Of a DNA stretch of 64,000 bases, positions 1 through 9,314 are shown piece by piece; position 1 is the first letter of the stretch; every line of letters begins with the position of its first letter. The DNA comes from Amycolatopsis sp. FDAARGOS 1241. GTDB lineage: Bacteria > Actinomycetota > Actinomycetes > Mycobacteriales > Pseudonocardiaceae. The notes under the pieces are model-generated. The model did not search any database and was not told where the DNA came from. It saw only the letters and a list, made by a program, of their open reading frames with translations. The translations under genes and the position numbers were made by a program. The DNA is taken from positions 4,898,001-4,962,000 of the forward strand of contig NZ_CP069526.1 of the NCBI RefSeq assembly GCF_016889705.1, given 5' to 3'.

Positions 1-411
1 GTCGTCGAGCCGGCGGCGCCCGGTGCGTATCGCGCCACCCTCGGCAGGGCGGTACAAGCACACCTGACCGAGCGGGCCTCCGACCTGTCCAGGTGGCCAC
101 GTGTGACGTGGACGGTGGACGGTGCCCGCGTCCAGGCGGCGGTGCTGCACTTCGCGGGAGCCTGGCTCGCTCTCACCGACGAACTGAGTGATGCCTACCT
201 CACCACCGTCGGGGTGGGGCTTTCACCCGGCGATCTGATATTCCGTAAAACGTACGGTGAAGGATACGGGGTCGACTTTTCCGCACCTCTCACCATCGCC
301 CAGCTCCACCGGCTCCCCGTCGAGCAGATGCCACAGCCGACCCGGCCTCACCCGGACCTGCGCCGACTCGCCAAGATCGGCCAAAACGCGAACCAGCGCA
401 CCAAGGGGTGA
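1..411 (+). CDS. Partial hypothetical protein (C-terminal part)
   Basis: The reading frame is open from the first base of the window to a TGA at 409-411, so this is the last 136 residues of a gene that begins upstream. The visible part has no motif I recognise; it includes a Leu/Ala-rich stretch (LHFAGAWLALTDEL) and ends in a basic, polar tail. Third-position GC is high, as in real genes here, which supports coding. A later ATG-like start around 103 would give only 102 residues and seems less likely because the frame continues upstream without a stop. Confidence 0.55.
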   Translation, partial: VVEPAAPGAYRATLGRAVQAHLTERASDLSRWPRVTWTVDGARVQAAVLHFAGAWLALTDELSDAYLTTVGVGLSPGDLIFRKTYGEGYGVDFSAPLTIAQLHRLPVEQMPQPTRPHPDLRRLAKIGQNANQRTKG

Positions 412-795
412 TCACCTGGATGGCGGTAACACTCACTCCCCCACGCTAGCAGTTTTCTACCTTTAAATTTCGAGTCGCGCAAAGAAAAGGACTCGGTCGT
501 CAATCCGGCGTTCGCCGGCTTTTCGGGCAACAGGCTCCACAATCGCCGCGCCAACGTCGACATCCGCCGACACCGCCAATCAGTACTACATCATCACCGT
601 CGCCAAGAACGCACCGGGAAGCCCCGAATCGAAGGTGATCGACAACCCGCGCCTGGACAACACGCGAAGCGGCCGCGGCAAAACACCTCGAGGCCGCACG
701 ACAGCCGGAGCGCGCAGAAACCACCAGAGCGCCCTTCCGACGGCCAGCGTGCTTCGGAGACCCTGGTCCGACCATGTCGGTCTTCGCCGCGAAGC
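412..795. other. Intergenic stretch, no supportable gene
   Basis: This lies between the first partial gene and the terminator of the M4 protease. Short open frames exist, but none has a ribosome binding site or a recognisable domain. The part around 430-500 is AT-richer than its surroundings. Confidence 0.4.
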
Positions 796-837
796 GAGGA
801 GGCGGGGAAGCCGGATTCCCGGTTTCCCCGCCTCCTC
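796..837 (-). terminator. Rho-independent-type hairpin after the M4 protease
   Basis: A perfect 14-bp stem pairs 796-809 (GAGGAGGCGGGGAA) with 824-837, with a 14-nt loop. It sits 18 bp beyond the stop codon of the minus-strand protease gene. There is no long T tract, which is usual in high-GC actinomycetes. Confidence 0.8.
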
Positions 838-855
838 AAAGCGGATTCAAGCGAT

Positions 856-3141
856 TCAGCTCAGCGTCACCGCGACGTCGTCGATCACGAACGACGTCTG
901 CAGGGAGCTGTCCTCGGTGCCGGTGAACTTCAGCGCCAGGGTGCCGCCAGCGGCCGCCGAGACGTCGATCGTCTTGAGCGCGTACCCCGTGCCCTTGTTC
1001 AGGTTGGAGTAGTTGCCCAGCGTCGTGCTGCCGTTGGTGACGGTCAGCTTGTCGTAGGCGGTCGTGGTGGTCGTCTCCGCGGTGTCGATGTGCAGGTAGA
1101 ACGTGAGGGTGGCGCGGCAGCCGGCCGGGATGCTCACCGACTGCGCGACGGACTCGGTGTGCGTCGAGCCGTAGCCGTCCAGGTAGGCGCTATAGATGCC
1201 GCTGTGCGCCGGCTCACCCGAGGACGCCCACTGGCCGATGGTGCCGGTGGTGCCGGTCCAGTTCGCGCTGCCGGACTCGAAGCCGCCGTTGACGAGCTTC
1301 TGGCCGGAGCAGCCGCCTGTGGCACCGACAGTCCACGCGAACGACGCCGTGCCGGTCCTCCCGGCCGAATCCCTCGCCGTCACCGTGACGTTCGAGGAGC
1401 CCGCGGTGGTCGCGGTGCCCGAGATCGTGCCGGTGGAGGCGTTGATCGACAGGCCGGCCGGCAGTCCGGTGGCCGACCAGGTGTACGGCGCGGCACCGCC
1501 CGAGGCCGACAGCGGCAGGTTCACCGCGGAGCCTGTCGTGGTCGACTGGTTGCCCGGGTTGGACACCGTGACGGTGCCGGTCGCCGAGCACGTCGGGTCA
1601 CCCGACTGCGCGGGGACGGAGATCGCGTTCCACGCCGCCTTGACGGTGTCGAACTCGGTGCAGCTGCCCGGGAACAGGTTCTTCGCCGCGGTCAGGGTCC
1701 AGGTGCGGTACTTCAGGTACGAGCTGCCGGAGGTCTTGAGCAGCATCGCGTTGTAGAAGATCTTCACCGCGGTCTGGACACCGAGGCCGGTGACCGTGGA
1801 GTTGTTGCACGTCGTGCTGGTCGGCTGTCCGTTGGGCGGGTTGGTACCTTCGGCGAGCAGGTAGAACCAGTGGTTGCCAGGGCCGGCGGCCGCGTGCACC
1901 TCACCGCCGGGGACCGAGCTGTCGTAACAGTTCTTGTCGCCCAGCGCCGACGGGTTGTACATGTTGCGGATCGGGCCGGAGCCGACCAGGTTGACCTGTT
2001 CGCCGACCAGGAAGTCCGGCTTGTCGTAGGGCGCCGGCTCGTTCGCGAACCACTCGGTCGAAGCACCGAAGACGTCCGCGACGAACTCCTGGGTACCCGC
2101 GCCCGAAATGCCGCCGGGCGTGTGGTCGTCGATGCCGTGGCCGTGCTCGTGCGCAACGACGTCGATCGAGCCGATCCACTGGTTCTGCGTGTTGTGGCCG
2201 ACCTGGACCTGGGTGCCGTCGTAGTAGGCTTGCTCGTCGTTCAGGCCGACGCGGATCGGCCAGCCGCCGCCGTTGCCGTCGAAGCCGTTGCGGCCCAGCC
2301 ACTGCGAAAGCATCTTGTTCTCGGTCTGCGCCGCGAACAGCGCATCGACACAGCCGGTCTCACGACTGGTGGCGTTGCCGTTGCCCCAGCTGTCGTCCGG
2401 GCCGCTGAAGGTGGTGTTGGTGGCCGCGTCCTGGCAGGACGTGCTGGTGATGGCCGGGTCCTTCATCGTGTAGTTCGAACTCGTGTGCGTGGTGTCGAGG
2501 TGCACCGGGTTCGGGCCGTTCCACGCGCTGGTGCCGTCACCGTTCATCACGTGCTCCTGCGTGTGGAGCACCTTCCCGGTGGCCGCGTCGACGATGACGT
2601 CGAGCCGGCTCGGGCCCTCGGCGTCGTGCCCGACGGCGGTGCTCTTCCACGCGAGCCTCGGCGACCCGAGCGCGTAAACGACCTGCTGAGCCGGGCTCAC
2701 ACTGTCCACCGAGGACAGCTGATGCCGGGCGGTAGCCTCGGCCGCGGCCTTCGTGACGGCCGGGACGGTCGTCGCGAGGTTGATGGTCTGGTCCTGTGCG
2801 ACCGAGGTGCCCAGCACCTGGCCCGTCGAGTTGGTCGCGACGACGAAGTCACCGCCCACCACGGGCAGGCCCCTGTAGGTGCGCTCGTACGGGATGTACT
2901 GCAGGCCGTTGGTCGAGGAGATGGCCTTCTGCTGCACGAAAACGTCGTCCGCGCTGGCGTGCAGAGCGGACGGGCGGCTCGCGACGAGACCGGCAGCTGC
3001 ACTGACAGCCATGGCCTGCGCGCTGGGCACGGCGTTCGGGGCCGCGTTCGGGGTGGTTTGCGCCTGTGCGGTGCTGGTGATGCCGAGCGCGCCGACTAGT
3101 ACGCCGGTCGCGGCCATGACGGCAGAACGTCTCAGATGCAT
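856..3141 (-). CDS. Secreted M4 (thermolysin-like) metalloprotease with Ig-like and C-terminal beta domains
   Basis: This is a 761-residue exported zinc endopeptidase. The chosen ATG (3141) is preceded by GGAGGAGA and starts a clear signal peptide (MHLRRSAVMAATGVLVGALG, cleavage near AQA at 26-28); a start further upstream would bury that signal. The FTP/PepSY-like propeptide covers about 40-200. The catalytic domain has HEHGH at 331-335 (two zinc His and the general-base Glu), the third ligand in QEFVADVFGA (Glu352) and a downstream AGPGNHWF segment with the active-site His. After the M4 C-terminal domain come a putative Ig (He_PIG) domain ending in SFAWTV and a jelly-roll-like domain starting NGGFESGSANW. 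The family matures by autoprocessing. It is transcribed alone, with its own terminator, and probably works in extracellular protein scavenging. Confidence 0.95.
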   Translation of the reverse strand: MHLRRSAVMAATGVLVGALGITSTAQAQTTPNAAPNAVPSAQAMAVSAAAGLVASRPSALHASADDVFVQQKAISSTNGLQYIPYERTYRGLPVVGGDFVVATNSTGQVLGTSVAQDQTINLATTVPAVTKAAAEATARHQLSSVDSVSPAQQVVYALGSPRLAWKSTAVGHDAEGPSRLDVIVDAATGKVLHTQEHVMNGDGTSAWNGPNPVHLDTTHTSSNYTMKDPAITSTSCQDAATNTTFSGPDDSWGNGNATSRETGCVDALFAAQTENKMLSQWLGRNGFDGNGGGWPIRVGLNDEQAYYDGTQVQVGHNTQNQWIGSIDVVAHEHGHGIDDHTPGGISGAGTQEFVADVFGASTEWFANEPAPYDKPDFLVGEQVNLVGSGPIRNMYNPSALGDKNCYDSSVPGGEVHAAAGPGNHWFYLLAEGTNPPNGQPTSTTCNNSTVTGLGVQTAVKIFYNAMLLKTSGSSYLKYRTWTLTAAKNLFPGSCTEFDTVKAAWNAISVPAQSGDPTCSATGTVTVSNPGNQSTTTGSAVNLPLSASGGAAPYTWSATGLPAGLSINASTGTISGTATTAGSSNVTVTARDSAGRTGTASFAWTVGATGGCSGQKLVNGGFESGSANWTGTTGTIGQWASSGEPAHSGIYSAYLDGYGSTHTESVAQSVSIPAGCRATLTFYLHIDTAETTTTTAYDKLTVTNGSTTLGNYSNLNKGTGYALKTIDVSAAAGGTLALKFTGTEDSSLQTSFVIDDVAVTLS

Positions 3142-3734
3142 GGCGAGGGATCTCCTCCGGGCAGGGTGAACCAGACCCGGGTGCGAGGCCGGGCCGTGGT
3201 CAGGGGAGCGGGAAGTGGTGCTCTGGAACGGAAAACAGAATCCGGCGCCCGGGCTTCGCGAACAAGCGACTAACGTACGGTCTTGTTGAGACGTCACGAA
3301 CTCGACCAAAGCGGCAAATACTCTTGATTGGTCATTTCGGGCGCGGCAACTCCACTGTGGCGCCATTCGGGTGGCACTCGTTCGTCGGTTGACCCATCGC
3401 CGGTGAAGACCCACTCACCCCACTGCCGATGCAGTACTGGCTGCGCTCCCAGTGAACCCGAACTGGATCAGCGGGTCGGCGTCGGCCAGCGCGTCCTCAA
3501 GGTTCACACTCGGGGCCTATCGGCGCACCCGTCGCCGATGGAGGGATCCGACCGTCCCCTCGGCGGCGTCTGCTTTGGCGACCGAACCGTGGCCGGGTTC
3601 CAGGCAGCGTGGCCACCACGCAGACTCGTCGACGAGCGCACGCACCAGGATGGTGGTGCCGACGTCGGCGATGGGCCCCGCACGGGTTGCTGGAGGTGCC
3701 GGCCGACTGCCCAGCTCGACCGCGAGACCGACGG
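3142..3734. other. Intergenic region upstream of the protease
   Basis: This holds the protease ribosome binding site (GGAGGAGATC on the minus strand, about 3149-3158) and presumably its promoter. Open frames on both strands at 3330-3740 have no domain I recognise and no good start. A degraded coding stretch on the minus strand at about 3500-3740 is possible but unsupported. Confidence 0.35.
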
Positions 3735-3765
3735 TTGACTCTCCACTGGCTGGAGTCCCTACTCT
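3735..3765 (+). promoter_or_regulatory. Candidate MerR-type promoter
   Basis: TTGACT (3735-3740) and TACTCT (3760-3765) are separated by 19 bp. The spacer contains the inverted repeat CTCCA-N5-TGGAG (3741-3755). A 19-bp spacer with a central dyad is the classic MerR-family arrangement. It lies 44 bp upstream of the ATG at 3809. No intact merR gene lies next to it, so the regulator would act in trans. Confidence 0.4.
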
Positions 3766-3808
3766 GACGATGCGTCACCGCTGCCTATCCGTCATGCCAG
3801 GAGGGAAT

Positions 3809-3907
3809 ATGGCTGATCGAAGTGAGACCTGGGATCGCGCACTGATCGACGCGGAGCGGGCACCCGCCCACGTCCATCCGCTTCGCAGTCGACGGCGGTG
3901 CTCGTGA
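3809..3907 (+). CDS. Small 32-residue protein overlapping the DUF5946 gene
   Basis: This short frame has an excellent ribosome binding site (CCAGGAGGGAATATG) and encodes an acidic start (MADRSETWDRALIDAERAP) followed by a basic tail. Its last 10 bases overlap the GTG (3898) of the next gene, the geometry of translational coupling. It could be a real small protein, a leader controlling the DUF5946 gene, or the original N-terminus of that gene displaced by a frameshift. No family is recognised. Confidence 0.45.
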   Translation: MADRSETWDRALIDAERAPAHVHPLRSRRRCS

Positions 3908-4368
3908 CACGCTGTCCCGAATGCGGAGCCCTCGCGCACACCCATTCGTGTGAAGAGCTCTTCCACACGGTGCTCGCGCTCGACCACTCCCGGCGCCCGC
4001 CATGGGGCCCCCTGCACGGGGTCACGGTCTCGTGCTTCCTGCTCCAGCATCCCAGCCGCCTGCCCGCGCCCAGGCGGCTCCCCTGCTGGGAGATCTTGCA
4101 CACTTACCTCGGCGAAGGCGTCTTTGCCACCGCACGGCTCACCGAGCGGTCCCGCCGCGCCAACTCCCACCGCAACGCCGGTTCGGCACCGGCGGACACC
4201 GTGCCCGACGTGCCAACCCCGTCCGCTACTCCGTCACCCACCTCATTCAGTGTCACCATCACCGACGTCGCCCAAGACGGCACATTCCCCGCCGACGGCT
4301 TCCCTGAACGCGTCACCGCCTGGGCCAAGGCCACTGTCACCGCATGGCGCGCGCTTGTCATTGCGTAG
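3898..4368 (+). CDS. DUF5946 family protein
   Basis: This is a 156-residue protein. It opens with a CPECGA zinc-ribbon-like start, a CEELFHTVLALDH block and a VSCFLLQHPSR segment, the hallmarks of the actinobacterial DUF5946 family, whose function is unknown. The family core ends near residue 90. The C-terminal part is Pro/Thr/Ser-rich and then has a short domain (FSVTITDVAQDGTFPADGF) typical of the family tail. The GTG at 3898 has no Shine-Dalgarno sequence of its own and probably depends on translation of the small overlapping ORF. The next gene is convergent. Confidence 0.7.
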   Translation: MLVTRCPECGALAHTHSCEELFHTVLALDHSRRPPWGPLHGVTVSCFLLQHPSRLPAPRRLPCWEILHTYLGEGVFATARLTERSRRANSHRNAGSAPADTVPDVPTPSATPSPTSFSVTITDVAQDGTFPADGFPERVTAWAKATVTAWRALVIA

Positions 4369-4490
4369 GGAAGACTCGTTCCTCGACGATGCCGGCTCAG
4401 TCGGGTTCGCGGCTTCCCTCGGGTCTGCGTGCGCCGAATCCCGTCTGAGCCGGCCATCGACCGTGGTGGCCGCCGACAGTCGGAATGGGA

Positions 4491-5869
4491 TCACGCCGTG
4501 GCCGAAGTCCAGACGCCCTGAAACCCTCTTATCGGGTAGCCAAAGACATCAAGGAATCTGCTCAAACGGTCGGCAATCTTGTTCACGACCTTCCCGAAAA
4601 CCGCGTTGAGCGCGGGCTGCTGGTAGTCCTCGTGCTTGAATGCCCACATGGTGATCACTTGGCGCCCCTCCTTGAACAGCAGGTGCGAGCTGCCGTCGGT
4701 GGGCACCCAGCAAGTGTCGCCGTCTCCGAGCTTGGCCTTGGTTTCCTCCATGGGCGGACCACTCGGCCCGATGGCGTGCGGGTGGCGTTGCACGTGGTTG
4801 GAGTGAGTTGCACCGTCGAGGTTGTCGTGCGTGTCGATCTGAACCGTCAGCCCATCCTGGTTGACCAGGTTCCCGGTGTTGGCATGATTCATGCGGTAGC
4901 AACTGCTCCGCACATATTTCCACGGCCCCCCGCCACGATCCTGGGGATCGGCGGTGAACGGCACCGGACCGATGGATGACTGTTCCTGAACCCGGCTGGC
5001 TGCGGTGTCGTCGGTGAAAGGCAGTGCCCAGTCTTCCGACCGATACACGTCACATGCGTTCGGCGCGTTCCAAGGAGCCCCGAACCTGTATTCGGACACC
5101 CCACCTTGCCGGGACCGGCGGCCGGCTTGCCGGCAACCTGATCGATCAGAAACTCGTGGGCGTCCGGCGGGCTGCTGGCTGACACCCCGACTGTCCGCGG
5201 AGGTGCCGTAATCACTGGCGTGCATATCCAACGTGGCCCAGTACTGGTCACCACCCCAGAAGAAGTACACCTGATACTCATCAGGGTAGACGAGAGTCCC
5301 CGTCGTCACACAGATCTCCATGTCACCACGGGTCTCGTGACCGACAGCGCGGGACTGGACGCGCTGTTGCGCCTCAGGGTTGGTGGCGAGGCGCCAGATG
5401 GTGTCGCGATCGCTCGACAAGTCGTCGCTCTCATACTGTTTCCGGTCGATGCTCAGCGTGAGAAGGTACTTGTCATCCTTGCCCGTCATCAGCCACTCGG
5501 ATGCGGGTTCCAGTGAGATGTGGATCCCGGACGGATCGTACGTGACAGCGCCAGGGGCCGGTGGACCGTCAGCACAGTGAACTTCTTCTGCGTGAAGGTT
5601 TTCTCGCGGTTGATCATGAATCCTGCTTGCTGCATCAGGAACAGGTTCATGATCGCGCACGCGTCGTAGCCGGACTGCCCGGCGTACGTCATCACCTTGG
5701 CCGGAGCCGTGGTCAGATTCTGAAGGGCAATTCCGGTCTCGACCTGTTTCGCCTCAGGAGAGTGGTCCGGGTGAGCCCACCCGGCGATCGACGAGCTGCA
5801 CCCGGTCGTCATCAGCAGCGCCGATACGCCGGGACAGGCCCACATCCTGGCCTCCTTGGAAGCCTTCAC
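4491..5869 (-). pseudogene. Frameshifted lipoprotein gene
   Basis: The N-terminal part (5869 to about 5575) has a lipoprotein signal with lipobox LLMTTGC and then SIAGWAHPDHSPEAK. The coherent sequence then moves to another frame near 5555-5580 (APGAVTYDPSGIHISLEPA onward), dips into the third frame for about 80 bp near 5105-5185 (DAHEFLIDQVAGKPA) and returns (SEYRFGAPWNAP) to a stop at 4491. Stitched together this gives roughly 455 residues of an extracytoplasmic lipoprotein. The C-terminal half has HLLFKEGRQVITMWAFKHED, which looks like an exported domain of unknown function. Three frame changes mean decay or local sequencing errors. Confidence 0.6.
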
Positions 5870-5939
5870 CCAAGAACCCGCCCTTTGACTTTTTCAGATG
5901 TTGAAATGCCAATACTGCGGTACACCTTGCACACTCACC

Positions 5940-6074
5940 TCACGTGACCACTCCGAGGTTCGCGTCGTGGTCAGGCTCGCCGCGTGGTTGGCCCGGGTTG
6001 ACCGGCGGCAGCACCAGGTAGCGAAACCGCGGCAGCAAGTCCGCGTACCGCTCCCTGAGCACGTTGTCCGACAC
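5940..6074 (-). CDS. Small hypothetical protein (44 aa)
   Basis: A GTG start at 6074 follows AAGGAGCATC on the minus strand. The product begins MSDNVLRERYADLLPRFRYL and ends in a charged tail (EPDHDANLGVVT). It lies just upstream of the broken lipoprotein gene on the same strand. High third-position GC and a good ribosome binding site support it. No family is recognised, and it may be a remnant of a longer gene. Confidence 0.4.
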   Translation of the reverse strand: MSDNVLRERYADLLPRFRYLVLPPVNPGQPRGEPDHDANLGVVT

Positions 6075-6473
6075 GATGCTCCTTCTTGTCGGTGCGTGAT
6101 CACTCACATTCTGACCGGTGGTGCCTGATCTGATCGTCAAGACGCGCGAGGAGCGCGTTTCCACACTCGACCGATACCGCGCCACGACGAGACGTGTGAA
6201 GCATCCGTCTAGTTCCTCACTGGACCTGCATGGGCTGGCTGGCGTCAGGCCGGACCGTTCGCTGGGAACAAGAACGGAAGCGGGCCATCGCCGCACCCGC
6301 GCCGCCTCAGCCGGTAGCCGACCAGATCCGCGGGCAGCCCCATCCGAAGCCACGCCAGACCCGCGGGCCTCGTAATCCACACGTCGGCCGGACCACCTGG
6401 CCCTCGCTACCGGCCAGACACTCTCAGATCGCGCGTTCCCCCTTACGTTCGATCCGGGCTCGGACCGCGCCAG
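6075..6473. other. Intergenic, no supportable gene
   Basis: Open frames on both strands run through this stretch without ribosome binding sites or recognisable domains. A TTGACG hexamer reads on the minus strand near 6140, but no convincing -10 is correctly spaced from it. Confidence 0.35.
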
Positions 6474-6857
6474 TCATCCCGCGTCGAAGACCAGGCAAAA
6501 GGGGTGACCGGCCGGATCGAACAGCACCCGCACGTTCTCCCGCGGCTGGGACCCCGCCACAGTGGCACCCAGCGCGACCGCCTCATCGACCGCCTCGGCA
6601 AGGTCACCGACCTGGAAATCGAAGTGGATCATCGGCCGTTGTTCACCCTCGACCGGAGGCCAGGTCGGGGCCCGATAGCCCTCCGCCTTCTGGCACACGA
6701 AAAACGGGCCTTGGGCAGACGCGGCGACGATCGCCGCGCTCGGCTCCTCGTGGACGACCTGCCAGCCGAGAAGCTCAGCGTAGAACCTGGCGAGCAAACC
6801 TGGGTTCGGCGCTTCGATGGCTGTGCCCCACCACATTCCAGCAGCACGAGATTTCAT
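6474..6857 (-). CDS. VOC family (glyoxalase/bleomycin-resistance fold) protein
   Basis: This 127-residue protein fits a single VOC module. It starts WWGTAIEAPNPGLLARFYAE (beta-alpha with the RFYxxLLGW signature), and its second half has the metal-site segment MIHFDFQVGDLAEAVDEAVALGA. It ends in the typical closing strand VLFDPAGHPFCLVF. The ATG at 6857 was chosen because the family begins just before this motif; the open frame extends upstream without homology. VOC proteins include lyases, dioxygenases and antibiotic-binding proteins, so the substrate is unknown. There is no operon partner. Confidence 0.85.
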   Translation of the reverse strand: MKSRAAGMWWGTAIEAPNPGLLARFYAELLGWQVVHEEPSAAIVAASAQGPFFVCQKAEGYRAPTWPPVEGEQRPMIHFDFQVGDLAEAVDEAVALGATVAGSQPRENVRVLFDPAGHPFCLVFDAG

Positions 6858-7078
6858 CCCGACAGTCTCGCCGATGTCGGGCCTCGGTGTCTCGCACCGT
6901 CGCAGGACCCGCGAGACCCGCCGGGTGTCTTCTGTGCACCGGGCTGTTTCCCGACGATGGCAACGCCGGGGCCCGTTGTCGCGCGCCGCCTGTTTCCGAC
7001 GGCCCGACTGGACGCGCTCCCCCGGCTGCGTGAAGGTCGCGAAGTCAGCTATCGCCGCGTTGCCCTCAAGTGGTCGCG

Positions 7079-7426
7079 TCACATTCGGTTTGCGCAGGCG
7101 ATGCAGATCCGCGTCGCCGGCAGGGCCGTCAGCCGGCCCTCCGCGATAGGGCCGCCGCAGCGTTCACAGACCTCGTAGACGCCGGCGAGCACCCGCTCGG
7201 CGGCTTGCTCAAGCGCCGCGAGCTCGTCGTGAGCTTGCCGCAGCAGTGCCTGGACCTGCGCCCGCTCAAAAGCGATCGTGGCGCCTTCCGGATCGTGCTC
7301 ATCGTCGCCACTGGTGAACTCCGACGACGCCACGATCTCGTCCCGCTGACGTGCCAGCGCCGCAGCCAACTGCGCGGTCTCGGACCGCGCCGTCTCGACC
7401 AACTCCATCGCAGTGCGCTTATCCAT
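7079..7426 (-). CDS. DksA/TraR-type C4 zinc-finger protein
   Basis: This 115-residue protein has an N-terminal charged coiled-coil (MDKRTAMELVETARSETAQL, then an EFTSGDDEHDPEGATIAFER segment) and a C-terminal zinc finger CERCGGPI...ICIAC (C-x2-C-x17-C-x2-C), which defines the family. Actinobacterial members are short, and their link to RNA polymerase is known only for proteobacterial DksA. The ATG at 7426 starts the conserved coiled coil. The gene is monocistronic. Confidence 0.85.
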   Translation of the reverse strand: MDKRTAMELVETARSETAQLAAALARQRDEIVASSEFTSGDDEHDPEGATIAFERAQVQALLRQAHDELAALEQAAERVLAGVYEVCERCGGPIAEGRLTALPATRICIACANRM

Positions 7427-7924
7427 GACGGACAACCAGCCGCAACCTGAACCGCTCACGCCACGCCACGACCAGCCCCCACACCGCAACCACCTCCAGG
7501 AGCCGACACCAGGTGTCCTCACCCGCAAGCGGCACGCCCACCCTCGAGCAACCATCGCGCAGCCCGCTCAACCCACGACGCACCATCGCCCTTCCCGTCG
7601 CCGACCGCTGCCTCAATCTCGACAAGGACCACCGGCGAACCCTTGAGACGATCCGCGCAGGTACGCCGAGACCATACAGCCGCCGCCCAGCCGAGCGCAG
7701 CTTCCATGACGAGGCGCCCATGAAGACCTGCGCGCGTTCCGCGGACACCTGCGCGCCCGTCCCCGCACATTCGCGAATGGCGAACCGGTCGGCCGGCTGC
7801 GCGGCGGGACTCCCCTCCGTCGGCCGACGTCGGACTCGAGCCTGGTGGTGGAGACGAGACGCCGCTCGTGGTTTGAGCTGGATGATCGCGCGAGATTCGT
7901 CTGCGCCAGTTCGTCGACCAGACT

Positions 7925-8179
7925 CCCCACGTGGATGGGAGCACGCCGAGCTGGTTCGGTCAACGAATTCACCCCGATCAGCCCCAGGCTGGTCGGCACC
8001 AGGGCCGCCGCGCCGAGCCCCCGACCGACGCGCGCGATGCTGAACAGGGCCGGGTTGGCGAAAACGGCGCCTCCGAACAGGAACGCAGTCTGTACCGCGG
8101 ATCGTCGTCTCCGTTTCCCAGCCGGCCGGCTGACGATCAGCGCCGAGCCGACGCCGACCAGGAGACGCCAGCCGACAAC
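7925..8179 (-). pseudogene. Fragment of an MFS drug-exporter gene
   Basis: On the minus strand about 85 codons read RLLVGVGSALIVS, ALFSIARVGRGLGAAALVPT and SLGLIGVNSL. This resembles the TM3-TM4 region of EmrB/QacA-type MFS exporters, in particular the conserved R..QGLGAA...P.S...I motif. The flanks (7427-7924 and 8180-8290) are open but carry no further homology I can see. The fragment is therefore a relic. Confidence 0.5.
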
Positions 8180-8295
8180 GGAGGGCAACGTCGGCGCGGC
8201 CCTTCCACAAGGGCCGCGCCGATGGCGTCGGTGAACGCGCGTCGTCTGGCTGCTGCCATCCGGCGGCTGCGAAAACACCCGCAAGCTGGACCTCC

Positions 8296-8317
8296 GACAA
8301 TAAATTTTGTCTTGACA
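8296..8317 (+). promoter_or_regulatory. AT-rich dyad and -35-like box upstream of the DHFR-like gene
   Basis: GACAATAAATTTTGTC (8296-8311) is an inverted repeat with 5-bp arms. It overlaps TTGACA (8312-8317), a consensus -35. No strong -10 follows, and the start codon is 150 bp downstream. It is a candidate repressor operator only. Confidence 0.3.
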
Positions 8318-8466
8318 CCTTCAGTAGTCGGTGCAAAGGTTCTCGCAGGGCGCACGTGCGGTGCTTGGGACCCGGCAGCCGCCGAACTCGCCGGACTCCA
8401 GCGTCACTGGACGACCTGAACCGCACGACCGCGAAAGCACCAGAACACCCACGGCTGGAGGACCCG

Positions 8467-9024
8467 ATGCGCAAGTTGATCCTGGGATTTTATGTCTCGG
8501 TCGACGGCAAAAGCGCCGATGCCGACAACGGAATCCGCGACGTCATGATGGCGATAGACGACTCCGAGCAAGAGGAGTACTTCGTCGACCAGCTGTGGGA
8601 AGCCGGGGCCTTCCTCATGGGCCGCAACACCTTCCAGGCCATCGCCGGGTTTTGGCCCACGTCCGACCACCCGTCCGCCAGGGCCATGAACGAGATCCCG
8701 AAGGTCGTGTTCTCCCGCACCCTCACCACCGCGGACGAATGGGGTGAAACCACCATCGTGAGCGGCGACACGGCCGAAGAGATCGCCAAGCTCAAAGCCC
8801 AGCCGGGCAAAGACCTGGTCGCCGCGGGCGGCACCGAGTTCATGCACTCCCTGATCAAGCTCGGCGTCGTCGACGAGTACCGCCTGTGGGTCCTCCCCGC
8901 CGTCACCGGCAGGGGCGCCGCTCTGTTCCCCGAACTCGACGAAGCCGTGCGGTTGCGCCTGGTGAAGAGCACCACCTTCCCGTCCGGAGTGCTCGAACTC
9001 CGTTACGCACCGGCCGACAAGTAG
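8467..9024 (+). CDS. Dihydrofolate-reductase-like (RibD C-terminal domain) protein
   Basis: This 185-residue protein belongs to the actinobacterial DHFR/RibD_C family of NADPH-dependent reductases. The start MRKLILGFYVSVDGKSADAD is the typical first strand with the substrate Asp. FLMGRNTFQAIAGFWP and the NADPH-binding AAGGTEFMHSLIKLGVVDEY follow, and the chain ends in the family's closing strand. The ATG at 8467 is preceded by CTGGAGGACCCG. These paralogues are usually not the folate-pathway enzyme, and the substrate is unknown. Confidence 0.85.
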   Translation: MRKLILGFYVSVDGKSADADNGIRDVMMAIDDSEQEEYFVDQLWEAGAFLMGRNTFQAIAGFWPTSDHPSARAMNEIPKVVFSRTLTTADEWGETTIVSGDTAEEIAKLKAQPGKDLVAAGGTEFMHSLIKLGVVDEYRLWVLPAVTGRGAALFPELDEAVRLRLVKSTTFPSGVLELRYAPADK

Positions 9025-9314
9025 GGCCCCCACTGATGGCTGCCTGATCCACCGCGCCCGCCGTTAGCTGCGCGCAGAAGACACCTCGGCGTCGGCCTCG
9101 CGCACGCACTCCGAGAGCCGGCCACGCCGAGACCGGCGCGGCGTTGAAGGCCTTCCGGCGGTCGAGCTCAGATCCCTGGTGAGCACCGCCCAAGGCCAGG
9201 CGGGCCGCACCGTGCCGGTGTGGTTCACCGGCCTTCTTGCAGTCAGTCTTGGCGAGACCCCTTGCCTTCAGCCCGGCACGGCACGTAACTTAACCCCCCT
9301 AAGAAAGGGGTCCC

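Noticed and set aside
1090..3099. 669-codon plus-strand frame opposite the M4 protease
   Set aside because: Arg/Ala/Val-rich shadow with no domain; the minus strand is a textbook M4 protease.
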